From Dermatophagoides farinae (taxonomy: Eukaryota > Arthropoda > Arachnida > Sarcoptiformes > Pyroglyphidae): a stretch of DNA of 64,000 nt. Below are positions 23,194 to 33,892 of the stretch, one piece after another. The position numbers and the translations under genes were made by a program. The stretch covers positions 377,001 through 441,000 of the forward strand of contig NC_134680.1 in assembly GCF_024713945.1 (NCBI RefSeq), read 5' to 3'. The first letter of the stretch is position 1. The number at the start of each line of letters is the position of its first letter. Under the pieces are notes generated by a model that was not told the origin of the DNA, did not search any database, and saw nothing but the letters and a program-made list of their open reading frames with translations.

Positions 23194-23882
23194 TGATGAT
23201 GATGGAGAAAAACAATCATCATCATCATCATTAAACAATTGGGCATTAATTAGATGTTTTCATTTGTATGATATGAATAGATGAGAATTTGATGAAATTA
23301 AAATGAAAATAAATTTTATATTCAAAAAATTGTGATGAACACAAAACTATCGATGTAATTTAATTTGATAATTTTCATCCCTAAAAATGATGATATTTGT
23401 GATTTAGAGAAAAAATTTACTCAAGTTCAACAGGCATACACTTGTTTACATTATTATATTAACTCGATTGATTGATGATTGATTTTCATTTTCATTTCAT
23501 TTATTGTGGTTATTTTATTCGAAATATATGATGAACGAAACTATCGATATGGAAAAAGGGCGGGCACAAGTTTTGTATATGTTGTTGTTGTTGGTGTCTT
23601 TCCTGTGTGTATATTTTATTCCTCTGTAGTGAATTCAATGACTGTCAAACATTTCATCATCTTCATTTTCAATTTTTATTTTGTCATTATCATCGATATT
23701 TTCAAAATCATCATATAATTCATCATCATCTTGTGCATCAAGTTCATCTCGAAGACGTTTATCTCGTTCCAGAATTTATTTCATTAACGAATTTCCATTT
23801 TTCAATCTTTTTTTGGCAAGAGTTTACTCAACTTTGAATCAACTTTATAAACTGAATTTTGATTCAATTCAATTCAATCAAA
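23194..23882. other. Spacer upstream of SMYD copy A
   Basis: Contains the Asn-rich gene 3' end and, from about 23470, sequence nearly identical to that upstream of SMYD copy B (25322 onward), including a TATCGATA octamer at 23542-23549. A GGGCATTAATTAGATGT string at 23241 resembles the 3' flank of both SMYD copies. Confidence 0.6.
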
Positions 23883-25075
23883 ATGATTAGCCATCGTGAT
23901 TATAAAGCTGGAGAAATAATCTCTGTTAATCCATCATTCGTACATGTTATTGTTGAAGATAAAAAGGGTAAATATTGTGATTATTGCTTGGCTCCAACAA
24001 CGTAAGTGTTAAATTTTATTTGAATTGGATTATTCATTTTCGTTATTTTGTTAACAGCGGCGGTGCTACTGCATTGGGCAAATGTAGCAACTGTAAACAC
24101 ATGTATTATTGTGGAAAAGATTGCCAACGAAATGATTGGAAACAACATAAATACGAATGTAAAATTTTCAAGAAAAATTACGAAATTATTACATGCGGAT
24201 TTGATCGAATCTTTTTACGGTTGTATTTGTTCGTAAAAAACAACCCTGAATGTGTTAATGAAAAGCAAAAATTTATTAACGATGAAAATTCAAACCGATG
24301 TTTCAATGATCTCCTTATGACAGATTGGAATCGAATTCAAAATGATTCATTTCGAATCAGGGATTTTGAATTTATATGTACAAAATTCCAATTTATGAAG
24401 ATTGAATTCAATCGCACAGTATTATTTAAATTTTTTTGTAAAACTTGCACCAAATTCTTTCAGATTACAAATTATGAACTAGAAGAAGTAGGCTCAGGCC
24501 TTTATATTGCGGAATCACAAATCGGTCATTCATGTACACCGAACAGTGCACCACTGTTCAATGGTAACCAAATTGTAATGCGTGCTATCAAACCGATTAA
24601 ATCTGGTACACAAATTACTGCCTGCTATGTGTATATAGCTGATTCAAGATATGATCGACAAGCAAAACTGGCTCAATACTTTGATATTACATGTGAATGT
24701 CAACGATGTAATTCAGTGGATTCAGTGAATTATCAATTAATAAAGGAATTTAATATAGCAATGGTTAACTTGTTTTTTGTGGACAAGTTCAAAGCTTATA
24801 AACTTGGTGTGGAAATACTATCAATGTTGCAATGGATTTCTACTGATTATCATCCGATAACAATTATATACACAATTTTTGTATTACAAATATGTTATGC
24901 AATTGCATTGGAAAATGGTGATAATGAACGTATCGGATTATCTGTTGCTGCAATGGCACAACATGTACGAATTGAACTTCCTGATGCATACAAAGAAATA
25001 TTTGAAAATACCTATTTTAATCAACCAGAAGATGTAAAAATCACCATTATGAAAGCACTGACAAATGTTCATTAA
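23883..25075 (+). CDS. SMYD-family SET/MYND protein, copy A
   Basis: Two exons, 23883-24001 and 24058-25075, with a 56-nt phase-2 intron; 378 aa. SMYD proteins are SET-domain lysine methyltransferases split by a MYND zinc finger. Seen: the SET N-lobe start RDYKAGEIISVNP, the MYND finger at residues 32-74 with the full C-x2-C, C-x2-C, C-x3-C, H-x3-C pattern (YYCGKDCQ, HKYEC), the SET core GLYIAESQIGHSCTPNS, and the post-SET cysteines in CECQRC. The family motif NHSC reads GHSC (196-199) and GEEL..SY reads GTQITACY, so methyltransferase activity is uncertain. The C-terminal helical region is shorter than in SMYD1-3, as in insect SmydA proteins. A poly(A) signal AATAAA is at 25213-25218. Its neighbour 1.75 kb downstream is a paralogue. 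Confidence 0.88.
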
Positions 25076-25633
25076 TAATCATCACATTCACATTTCAATT
25101 CTCTTCTCTTTTCCAATATTTTAATCATCGTTATATTTGGGCGTTAATTAGATGTGTTTGTTTTATATGTGTTTGTATTAATCTGTATTTTGAAATAATT
25201 TTGAAAAATTTGAATAAAAAATAAATTTCAAATCAATACTTGTTTACATTATTTAATTTCGTGTTTTTTCTTTATATATGAAATAAGAATTATAATCGTT
25301 ATCGATATCGATTCCTTTTTGATTATTGATGATTGATTTTCATTTTTCATATATTGTGGTTATTTTATTCGAAATATATGATGAACGAAACTATCGATAT
25401 GGAAAAAAGGTGGGCACAAGTTTTTTATATATTGTTGTTGTTGGTGTTTTTCCTGTGTGTGTCCTCTTTATTTCGAATTTCGAATTTCAATTCGTCTCAT
25501 CTCATCACGAAAAAAGGATAAAATTAAAATTTCATCAACGAATTTCCATTTTTCAATCTTCTTTTGACAAAAATTGACTCAACTTTAAATCAACTTTATA
25601 AACTGAATTTTGATTCAATTCAATTCAATCAAA
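25076..25633. other. Spacer between SMYD copies
   Basis: 3' flank of copy A, about 90 bp of unique AT-rich sequence with a TATCGATA octamer at 25300-25307, then the duplicated upstream region of copy B with a second octamer at 25392-25399. Confidence 0.6.
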
Positions 25634-26826
25634 ATGATTAGCCATCGTGATTATAAAGCTGGAGAAATAATCTCTGTTAATCCACCATTTGTACATGCTA
25701 TCGATGAAGATAAAAAAGGTAAATATTGTGATTATTGCTTGGCTCCAACAACGTAAGTGTTAAATTTTATTTGAATTGGATTATTCATTTTCGTTATTTT
25801 GTAAACAGCGGCGGTGCTACTGCATTGGGCAAATGTAGCAACTGTAAACACATGTATTATTGTGGAAAAGATTGTCAACGAAATGATTGGAAACAACATA
25901 AATTCGAATGTAAAATTTTCAAGAAAAGTTACGAAATTATTACAGACGAATTTGATCGATTCTTATTACGGTTGTATTTGTTTGTAAAAAACAACCCTGA
26001 ATGTGTTAACGAAAGGCAAAAATTTATTAACGATGAAAATTCAAACCGATGTTTCAATGATCTCCTCATGACAGATTGGAATCGAATGCAAAATGATTCA
26101 TTTCGAATCAGCGATTTTGAAACTATATGTACAAAATTCCAATTTATGAAGATTGAATTCAATCGCACAGTACTATTTAAATTTTATTGTATAAGTTGCT
26201 CCAAATTCTTGAAGATTGTAAATTATGAACTGGAAAAATTAGGTGCAGGCCTTTATATTGCGGAATCACAAATCGGTCATTCATGTACACCAAACAGTGC
26301 ACAACTGTTCAATGGTAACCAAATTGTAATGCGTGCTATCAAACCGATTAAATCTGGTACACAAATTACCGTCAGCTATGTGAATATGATTGAATCAAGA
26401 TATGATCGACAAACAAAACTGGCTCAATACTTTAATATTACATGTGAATGTCAACGATGTAATTCAGTGGATCCAGTGAATCATCAATTATTAAAGGAAT
26501 TTATAATGAAACTGGATATCTTGTATCTTGTGGACAAGTTCAAAACTTATAAACTTGGTGTGGAAGTACTATCAATGTTCCAATGGATTTATACTGATTA
26601 TCATCCGTCATTAATTATATACAAAATTAATTTATTAAAAATATGTCATGCAATTGCATTGGAAAATGGTGATAATGAACGTATCGGATTATCTGTTGCT
26701 GCAATGGCACAACATGTACGAATTGAACTTCCTGATGCATACAAAGAAATATTTGAAAATACCTATTTTAATCAACCAGAAGATGCACAAATCACCATTA
26801 TGAAAGCACTGGCAAATGTTGATTAA
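25634..26826 (+). CDS. SMYD-family SET/MYND protein, copy B
   Basis: Two exons, 25634-25752 and 25809-26826, with exon and intron lengths identical to copy A; 378 aa. Same domain order: SET start, MYND finger (residues 32-74), SET core with GHSC, post-SET CECQRC. It differs from copy A at roughly 55-60 residues, clustered in the segment just before the SET core (copy B FYCISCSKFLKIV), after it (YVNMIESRYD) and in the C-terminal helices (IMKLDILYLVDK, YKINLLKICHA). The MYND finger is almost unchanged. The SET tyrosine region reads GTQITVSY, closer to the canonical S-Y pair than copy A. The reading frame is intact, so both copies look functional. Both may have diverged toward different substrates. 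Confidence 0.88.
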
Positions 26827-27268
26827 TAATCATCATATTCACATTTCAATTCTCTTCTCTTTTCCAATATTTTAATCATCGTTATATTTGGGCGTTAATT
26901 AGATGTGTTTGTTTTATATGTGTTTGTATTAATCTGTATTTTGAAATAATTTTGAAAAATTTGAAGAAAAAATAAATTTCAAACCACAAACACTAAATGG
27001 CAGCAGCAGCAGCATTATTGGATTCATACAACGCAATCGCAAAATGAATTTTTTTTTTTTTTTTTTTTTTTGGTAGCCAATCAAATTTTGCCAAGTCGGT
27101 ATTTTATTGGTCTCATTGTATTTGATATGGTATATGCCGGCCAACACACTCACACATTGCCTTCTACTGCCACCACCACCACCACCACCACTCTCACTCA
27201 CATTTATTCAATCATCATCATCATTTTGGTTGATTTCGAATATTCTCGGCGTTTTTTCCTTCTGTTTT

Positions 27269-27296
27269 CCAATACAAAAAAAGCAAAGCTGACGTG
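27269..27296 (+). promoter_or_regulatory. CCAAT box plus TGACGTG (UPR-type) element upstream of GRP94
   Basis: CCAAT at 27269-27273 is followed 16 nt later by TGACGTG at 27290-27296, about 255 nt before the GRP94 start codon. TGACGTG is the core of the XBP1/ATF6 unfolded-protein-response element, and GRP94 is a classic UPR target in animals. Use of the element in this species is inferred. Confidence 0.45.
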
Positions 27297-27368
27297 TTGT
27301 TTTATTATTTGACAATTCATCAAAATTTATTCGATTCGATTCGATTTTTTTTCCATTTCAAAATCTGG

Positions 27369-27376
27369 TATAAATA
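27369..27376 (+). promoter_or_regulatory. TATA-like box of GRP94
   Basis: TATAAATA, 176 nt before the GRP94 ATG and 73 nt downstream of the TGACGTG element. In such AT-rich DNA this is only suggestive. Confidence 0.3.
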
Positions 27377-27551
27377 TAAATCTAATGATCAATTGAGGAA
27401 ATAAATTTTTTACTTTCTCTCTATCTCTGTGTGTTTGTTATTCAGTTTGTTTCATATTCTAATTTCAACGCCATCGAAATCAACCTCAACCAGATCTCAA
27501 GTGATAGAATTTTGTTTTTGATATTGACGTTTTTTTTCGATGATAATAATC

Positions 27552-30119
27552 ATGTCATCGTCATCGACGATTCGTTGTAAATTCACTTTTGCCATTCTGA
27601 TTTCGGCATTGATTTTTTCTTCATTCCGTAAGTTTTTTTTTATTTTATTGACAGTTTGTTTAAATGTTTTGCGATTTTTTCTTAGATCTGGCCAGTTGTG
27701 AAGATATTCTTGATGATGAATTAAATTTAGATTCCGCTGCAACTGTTGACCAGGATTTTGGTGCACATCATGATGGTTCGAAAACCGATGATCAAGTGAT
27801 TCAACGTGAAGAGGAAGCAATTAAATTGGATGGCTTGAGTGTTGCACAAATGAAAGAACTTCGTGAAAAGGCAGAAAAATTCCAATTTCAAGCCGAAGTA
27901 AATCGTATGATGAAATTGATTATTAATTCATTGTATAGAAACAAAGAAATTTTCCTTCGTGAACTTATATCGAATGCATCGGATGCATTGGACAAGATTC
28001 GACTGTTGTCATTGACTGATAAAGAAGTATTGGCCGCTACAGATGAATTATCGATACGAATTAAAGCAGATAAAGATAGTAAATTATTGCATATAACCGA
28101 TACAGGTATTGGTATGACTAAAGATGAAATGGTCGCAAATCTTGGTACGATTGCTAAATCTGGAACGGCAGATTTTCTGAAAAAATTATCCGAAACCAAA
28201 GATGTACGTGAAATGAATGATTTAATTGGTCAATTTGGCGTTGGTTTTTATTCGGCATTCTTGATTGCTGATAAAGTTATTGTCACATCGAAATCAAATG
28301 ATGATCCAGTACAACATATCTGGGAATCGGATGGTTCATCATTTACCATTGCCGAAGATCCACGTGGTCCTACATTGAAACGTGGAACATGTGTCACTTT
28401 GGTATTGAAAGAAGAAGCTAAAGATTATCTTGAGCAAGATACACTGAAAAATTTGATTCGTAAATATAGTCAATTTATTAATTTCAAAATCTATCTATGG
28501 GCTAGTCGTATTGAAACCACTGAAGAACCGATTGAAAACGAAGAACCAGAAAAAACCGAAGAAGATAAGCCAAAAACCACTGATGATGATGATGAAGCTA
28601 AAGTTGAAGATGTAAAAGATGACCAGGAAAAGAAACCGAAAACGAAAAAAGTTGAAAAAACCATTTGGGAATGGGAATTGATCAATACATCGAAACCGAT
28701 TTGGACACGTAATCCTGCTGATATCACTGATGAAGAATATAATGAATTCTATAAATCAATGACACGTGATACACAGGATCCGTTGGCTAAAACACATTTT
28801 ATTGCCGAAGGTGAAGTTACATTCCGTTCATTGTTATATGTACCAAAAGTGAATCCAACGGAAACATTGAATCGTTATGGAACACGTACTGATAATATTA
28901 AACTCTATGTTCGTCGTGTATTCATTACTGATGATTTTACTGATATGATGCCAAATTATTTGAACTTTATTCGTGGCCTAGTCGATAGTGATGATCTACC
29001 ATTGAATGTATCACGTGAAACATTGCAACAGCATAAATTATTGAAAGTTATACGTAAAAAATTGGTACGAAAAGTATTGGATATGTTGAAGAAAATCTCT
29101 GAAGCTGATTATGAAACATTTTGGCGTGAATATAGTACAAATATTAAATTGGGCATTATTGAAGATAGTGCTAATCGTTCCCGTTTGGCTAAATTACTTC
29201 GTTTCCGTTCATCAAATTCATTGGATAAAATGATACCATTGTCTGATTATGTGAAAAGAATGAAAGAAAAACAAGAACATGTATATTATATTGCTGGCAC
29301 ATCATTGGATGAGGTCTCAAAATCACCATTCGTTGAACGTTTATTGAAAAAAGGTTTTGAAGTCCTATATCTCACCGATGCCGTGGATGAATATGCTATT
29401 TCAGCATTACCTGAATTTGAAGGTAAAAAATTCCAAAATGTAGCTAAAGATGGTCTGGACCTTTCATCGCAATCGGAACGTATGAAAGAAAAACAAGAAC
29501 AATTGGAGAAAGAATTTGAACCGCTGAAAAAATGGTTCCAAGACCTATTGACGGAGAAAATATCAAAAGTTGTTGTATCACAACGATTACATGAATCACC
29601 ATGTGCATTGGTTGCATCACAATTCGGTTGGACCGGTAATATGGAACGTTTAGCATTGTCGAATGCACATTCCAAATCCCAAGATACTATGCGTGATTAT
29701 TATCTATCGCAAAAGAAAACAATGGAATTGAATCCACGTCATCCATTGATCAGAGAACTATTGCGTCGTATAGAAGAAGATAAAGAAGATCCAGTTGCCA
29801 AAAATATGGCCATGTTAGTCTATGAAACTGCCACATTGCGGTCCGGTTATCAATTGGGTGATACAACATCATTTGCACAACGTGTCGAGACATTACTTCG
29901 TAAAACATTGGGTGTTGATGAAAATGCTCAAGTCGATGATGATGATGATAACGATGTTGATGATTTTAATGATGTCGATAAAATGGATGATTCGGTAAGT
30001 GATTCTTAATTTGATCAAGTAGAAATTTTTTTATAAAATTTTAATTTCCAATTCAAATATAGGAAAACAACCAAGCCAAAGATGATGAATCTGTCAATGA
30101 TGACCATGATGAACTGTAA
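27552..30119 (+). CDS. HSP90B1: Endoplasmin / GRP94 (ER HSP90)
   Basis: Three exons, 27552-27627, 27686-29994 and 30063-30119 (introns 58 and 68 nt); 813 aa. GRP94 is the ER-lumen HSP90 that folds secreted and membrane proteins. Seen: a signal peptide encoded by exon 1 (hydrophobic [16 protein letters not shown]), the ATPase domain with [20 protein letters not shown] (about residue 112), [10 protein letters not shown] and [12 protein letters not shown], a charged Glu/Lys linker, middle-domain signatures ([35 protein letters not shown]), the dimerisation domain with WTGNMERL, an acidic tail, and the retention signal HDEL as last four residues, encoded by the small exon 3. Length is as expected. 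The poly(A) signal is probably AATAAA at 30299-30304. Confidence 0.98.
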
Positions 30120-30319
30120 AAAAAACAAGCAATTTCTCCGGTTTCTTCAAAAAATTTTTTTTTCAAAAATTGAATTTCCTTTTTTTTCTTTTTAATATTT
30201 AAAATATAAAATTTTTCAAATTTATTATCACAATTTATGTTTACAACAATTTGTCTAGAAAAAATTCATTCATTTGGTGTCACATGTCACATGCTGTAAA
30301 TAAAAATTTAAATTTTTTT

Positions 30320-30844
30320 CTATTTCGATTTTAATTTTGATTTTTTTCTCACTTGTTTCGATTCAGTGATTGTTGTTGTTGTCATCATTGATTTTCTTTT
30401 ATTTCGATGGATAATCATTTCAACTGGATCGTTTGGACCATCGCAAGTGGATGAATCAAGTGGCTGTAATTCACATTCATTCGATTCTTGATTCGACGAT
30501 GATGATTGTTTATAAAAATTTAGACAACCTTTTAAACGAGAATCTCGATCCATACGATAGCATGCATTGTCCCCGGATTTTTCTGGTTGAATTTTATTCA
30601 TTGAATAATAGAATGGCAGATCATTACCATCGATTGCTGTAAAATTGTATCCATAAGTTTGATTATTATCATCAATACAGGATGATGATGATGATGATCG
30701 AATAACATTCGGTCGACAATCATCTGTTCGATTTAGATAGATTTTCGTTCCATTCAACGTAGATGGATCAATCGTTTTCGGTACACGTATCAATATGAAT
30801 TCTTCACAATTATCATTTTCATCTTCCACCAGTTTTTGAGTCAT
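30320..30844 (-). CDS. Possible RNA polymerase I subunit A34.5 / POLR1G-like protein
   Basis: Single exon, 174 aa. Seen: an N-terminal segment [20 protein letters not shown] followed by KIYL, a Ser/Asp-rich middle, [20 protein letters not shown], and a very basic C-terminus (RKKSKLKSK). The hydrophobic strand followed by '[13 protein letters not shown]' resembles the 'VP.D..P..L.G..' opening of the A34.5/PAF49 family, which heterodimerises with A49 and also has a basic Lys-rich tail. The evidence is short and I recalled it by eye, so identity is weak; a mite-specific nuclear protein is the alternative. It is divergent from RpS15 with 281 bp between start codons and convergent with GRP94 (200 bp between stops). 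Confidence 0.4.
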   Translation of the reverse strand: MTQKLVEDENDNCEEFILIRVPKTIDPSTLNGTKIYLNRTDDCRPNVIRSSSSSSCIDDNNQTYGYNFTAIDGNDLPFYYSMNKIQPEKSGDNACYRMDRDSRLKGCLNFYKQSSSSNQESNECELQPLDSSTCDGPNDPVEMIIHRNKRKSMMTTTTITESKQVRKKSKLKSK

Positions 30845-31125
30845 TTTTTTTTTTTTTTGATATAAATTTCAAAATTGTTTGTAAAAATCAAATGCTCATC
30901 ACACACGTGATATATCAACAACGTTATTATGTCATTTATGAACAGGTCATTTTTGAGTTTGCGCAAATCACATCACACACTCACACTGCTCACACGTTTG
31001 CTTGGATTCCAATTTCCCTTTTCCTCTGTGAGACTCGTGCGTGTGTGTTTTGTTTTTTTCGTGATTTTATTTTGTGTAAATTTTTTGATTTTTCGATTAA
31101 ATTTTCATCAATTTTCAACAAAAAA
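30845..31125. promoter_or_regulatory. Bidirectional promoter region with a TCT-type initiator for RpS15
   Basis: 281 bp shared by two divergent genes. At 31013-31025 a pyrimidine run TTTCCCTTTTCCT fits the polypyrimidine (TCT/TOP) initiator used by animal ribosomal protein genes, with a candidate start C at 31018, giving a 5' UTR of about 108 nt. The start site is inferred, not shown. Confidence 0.4.
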
Positions 31126-31572
31126 ATGGAAGAAACTGAAGCTGTTCAAGTGCCGAAAAAAAGGACATTTAAAAAATATTCATATCGTGGTGTCGATTTG
31201 GAACAATTATTGGACAAATCCAATAAAGATCTGATGGAATTATTCCCGGCACGAGCCCGTCGTAAATTATCACGTGGAATGAAACGTAAACCAATGGCAT
31301 TGTTGGCTAAATTGCAGAAAGCAAAAAAAGAAGCCGCTGCAATGGAAAAACCCGAAATAGTGAAAACCCATCTACGTGATATGATCATTCTGCCCGAAAT
31401 GGTTGGATCAGTGGTTGGTGTTTATAATGGAAAAGTTTTCAATCAAGTGGAGATTAAACCCGAAATGATTGGACATTATTTGGGTGAATTTTCTGTCACC
31501 TATAAACCTGTAAAACATGGCCGTCCAGGTATCGGTGCTACACATTCATCACGTTTTATACCATTGAAATAG
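31126..31572 (+). CDS. RPS15: Ribosomal protein uS19 (RpS15)
   Basis: Single coding exon, 148 aa (human 145). uS19 is a 40S subunit protein near the decoding site, required for late 18S processing and export. Seen: [20 protein letters not shown] at the N-terminus, the basic [15 protein letters not shown] segment, [15 protein letters not shown], and the conserved end [20 protein letters not shown] followed by SRFIPLK. The start is the first ATG after an AT-rich leader; an in-frame upstream ATG at 30892 lies in what should be promoter DNA. A poly(A) signal is at 31725-31730. Low-complexity tracts are absent. Confidence 0.98.
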   Translation: MEETEAVQVPKKRTFKKYSYRGVDLEQLLDKSNKDLMELFPARARRKLSRGMKRKPMALLAKLQKAKKEAAAMEKPEIVKTHLRDMIILPEMVGSVVGVYNGKVFNQVEIKPEMIGHYLGEFSVTYKPVKHGRPGIGATHSSRFIPLK

Positions 31573-33892
31573 AAAATTCTTGGACAAAACAAAAAAACAA
31601 TGATTTTTTTTTCTTTATAATTAAAAAAAAAAATTTTAAACATCCAAAAAAACATTGTGTAATTTGATTTTTTTTCTCACACCTTTTTAAATTCAATTCC
31701 ATTGTTTCAATGATTGATGAATGAAATAAAAACAAAAAAATCTGATTCACACACACAAAAAAAAAATTGTAATTCTTGTTTTTGGGTTTTTTCCCCTGTA
31801 CATGTGTCGGTTGGTGTCTGAGTCCATGAATCATTTCATTTTTTTTATGTCAAAAAATTCATCACCAGCCTGTAAACACCTTGACATCATTATCATCGAT
31901 CGGTAAAACAATGAAAAATTTATTGCCAATAAAAACGATGGCAACCTCTCTCTTTCTCTACTTTTTTTCGGAAATTCCGGTCAATCAATTAATCATATGA
32001 TTTCAATTGTTTTCTTTTTCGATACAGAGAAAAGATGTGTATATCCAGAAAAAAAATTCAATCACAGGGATGATCATTTGGAGAAAAAATGCAATAAAAA
32101 AAAATCCTTGAAATTTCTTGAATACATTGAATGATTTTGTAGAAAACAAAACAAACAAAAAAAAGAAAAGAAATGTAAAAAAATTCAATTATCGATTGCC
32201 CATTTTTTTTCTTCATCTTCAATAACAATGTTCGAACGGTTTTTGTCAAAGAAAAAATTGAAATTGAAACCCAATCATCATCAATAGAGTGAAAAATGGA
32301 AAAAACGCGTGATCACATCGATTGTTATCCATAGGATGTTGTTTGTCATATTCAAATTAGCAGTTTTCCTTCTTTGATTTCGATATTGCGAATCATCAAT
32401 CGGCTTGTTTTCTATTTTGATTACATCTTTGTGAATGAAATAATATCACACATCATCATCATCATCACCACTACTACACTACGACTAACCAGTAATGGTT
32501 AGTTAATGTTTTGGCCACAATAACAGGTATTTTTGAAGATGATTCTATGATAGAAGAATCATTCAATGACTGCATAGTCTTGTCCATTGATATTTATGAT
32601 CATACATGAGATGGATGTCCATTAATTTTTTCATTCATTCATTCACATTGAATGAATTTGAAAAATCTCTTTTTCATTTCGTATTTTGGTCGTTAAATAA
32701 TTATAACGTAGCTGATATGATGATGATGATGAGAAAAATACAGTAGTCTAGCTGGTTTTTTCTTTTGTTCAATGAAGATGAAGATGATGATGATCGTGGT
32801 CGTCTTCGTCGTCATCATCATTGTAGACAAATCTTGATAATATAATAATAAATGATTATTATTATGTACTTTTCTTGTTTGGTCAAGTTTTGGGTTGATT
32901 CAAACTTATTGATGATGATAATCATTCATGATCATCAAATTTGTTCGATCGAATCAACGAATTAATAATTATTGAAATATTGTAATTCAATTATGAAGCT
33001 AATGTCGTCATTGTTGTTGTTATTGTTGTTGTTGTTGTTTATGACCAAATCTTTTTATTCAAACAATATTGGCCATTCGTCGATCACTATCCATCGCGAT
33101 CACCAGCTTTTTTTTGTCCATTATTCTTTATCAATATATGACATTGATATGTCCATTTTTAAATAGATAAAAATAGCCAAAAAAACAATATTCGTCAACT
33201 TAATCGATTCGATTTTCGAACATCATCATCACTTCATTAGAAATCTAAACTACGCAACAAAACAACAAAAAAAGTTTTTCTGTAAAAAAATAAAATCTTC
33301 AATTAATTGATGAATAAATAGATCATTAAAATTACCTTTGTTATTCATTCATTCATCCATCATCAAACAATGATCGTCCAATCATCGACAACAACAACAC
33401 AATGATCGAAAACAACGACGATGATGTTAATGATGATGATGATGATGGTGATGGCAATGACCAGAAATTAAGAAGGAAAAAAAATAAATTTTTGACCCGT
33501 ATCGTGTATACAAAAACCATTTGATAATTTTGCTGTTTTTCTGTTTTATGATCACCATCGTCGTCGTCGTGGTCGACATTTTTAACACAATAACAATTTA
33601 CTGGTTAGTTGATCTGTGTGTGTGTGTGTGTATGTCAATAGTTTTAATTGTTCCGGGTATATTGCCATTCACCTAAAAAAAAATTTTTAGAAAAAACATC
33701 AAAATCCAGGTTATTTGCATAACATTTATTACCTGTGACCACAAATAGATTTTGTGTGTCTGTAAATATTGAATTGAAAAAAAAGTGAATCCTTATTCAT
33801 CATCGAATTCCAGTATTCATTATATTCGTTTGATTTTCATCTTCGTTTTGCTGTGTTTTGTTTTGTTTTGTTGATTGATCAATCTATCCATC
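31573..33892. other. Gene-free spacer upstream of the helical secreted gene A
   Basis: RpS15 3' UTR then about 2.2 kb of AT-rich DNA with GAT/CAT runs, a (GT)n at 33616-33632 and a (TTG)n stretch at 33013-33040. A 58-codon frame at 32993 with a poly-Leu start comes from that repeat and is not called. The region should contain the promoter of the 33893 gene. Confidence 0.5.

Larger units (their letters stand above)
23470..26985. repeat. Direct tandem duplication carrying two SMYD genes
   Basis: Unit 1 spans about 23470-25230 and unit 2 about 25322-26985; the start codons lie 1751 nt apart. Upstream sequence, both exons, the 56-nt intron and about 165 bp of 3' flank are shared. Unit 1 has roughly 95 extra bases in the 5' flank (around 23625-23790) that unit 2 lacks. 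The intron differs at one position and the 3' flank at about two, so duplication or the last conversion event was recent. Confidence 0.92.
26827..27551. other. Spacer SMYD copy B / GRP94
   Basis: Copy B 3' flank to about 26985, then the GRP94 promoter region with CCAAT boxes, a TGACGTG element and a TATA-like string (listed separately). A T run lies at 27049-27071 and a CAC run near 27171-27190. Confidence 0.6.

Noticed and set aside
32993-33166. Short ORF with a poly-Leu signal-peptide-like start
   Set aside because: The hydrophobic run is a (TTG)n repeat, and the rest has no recognisable feature or splice support.
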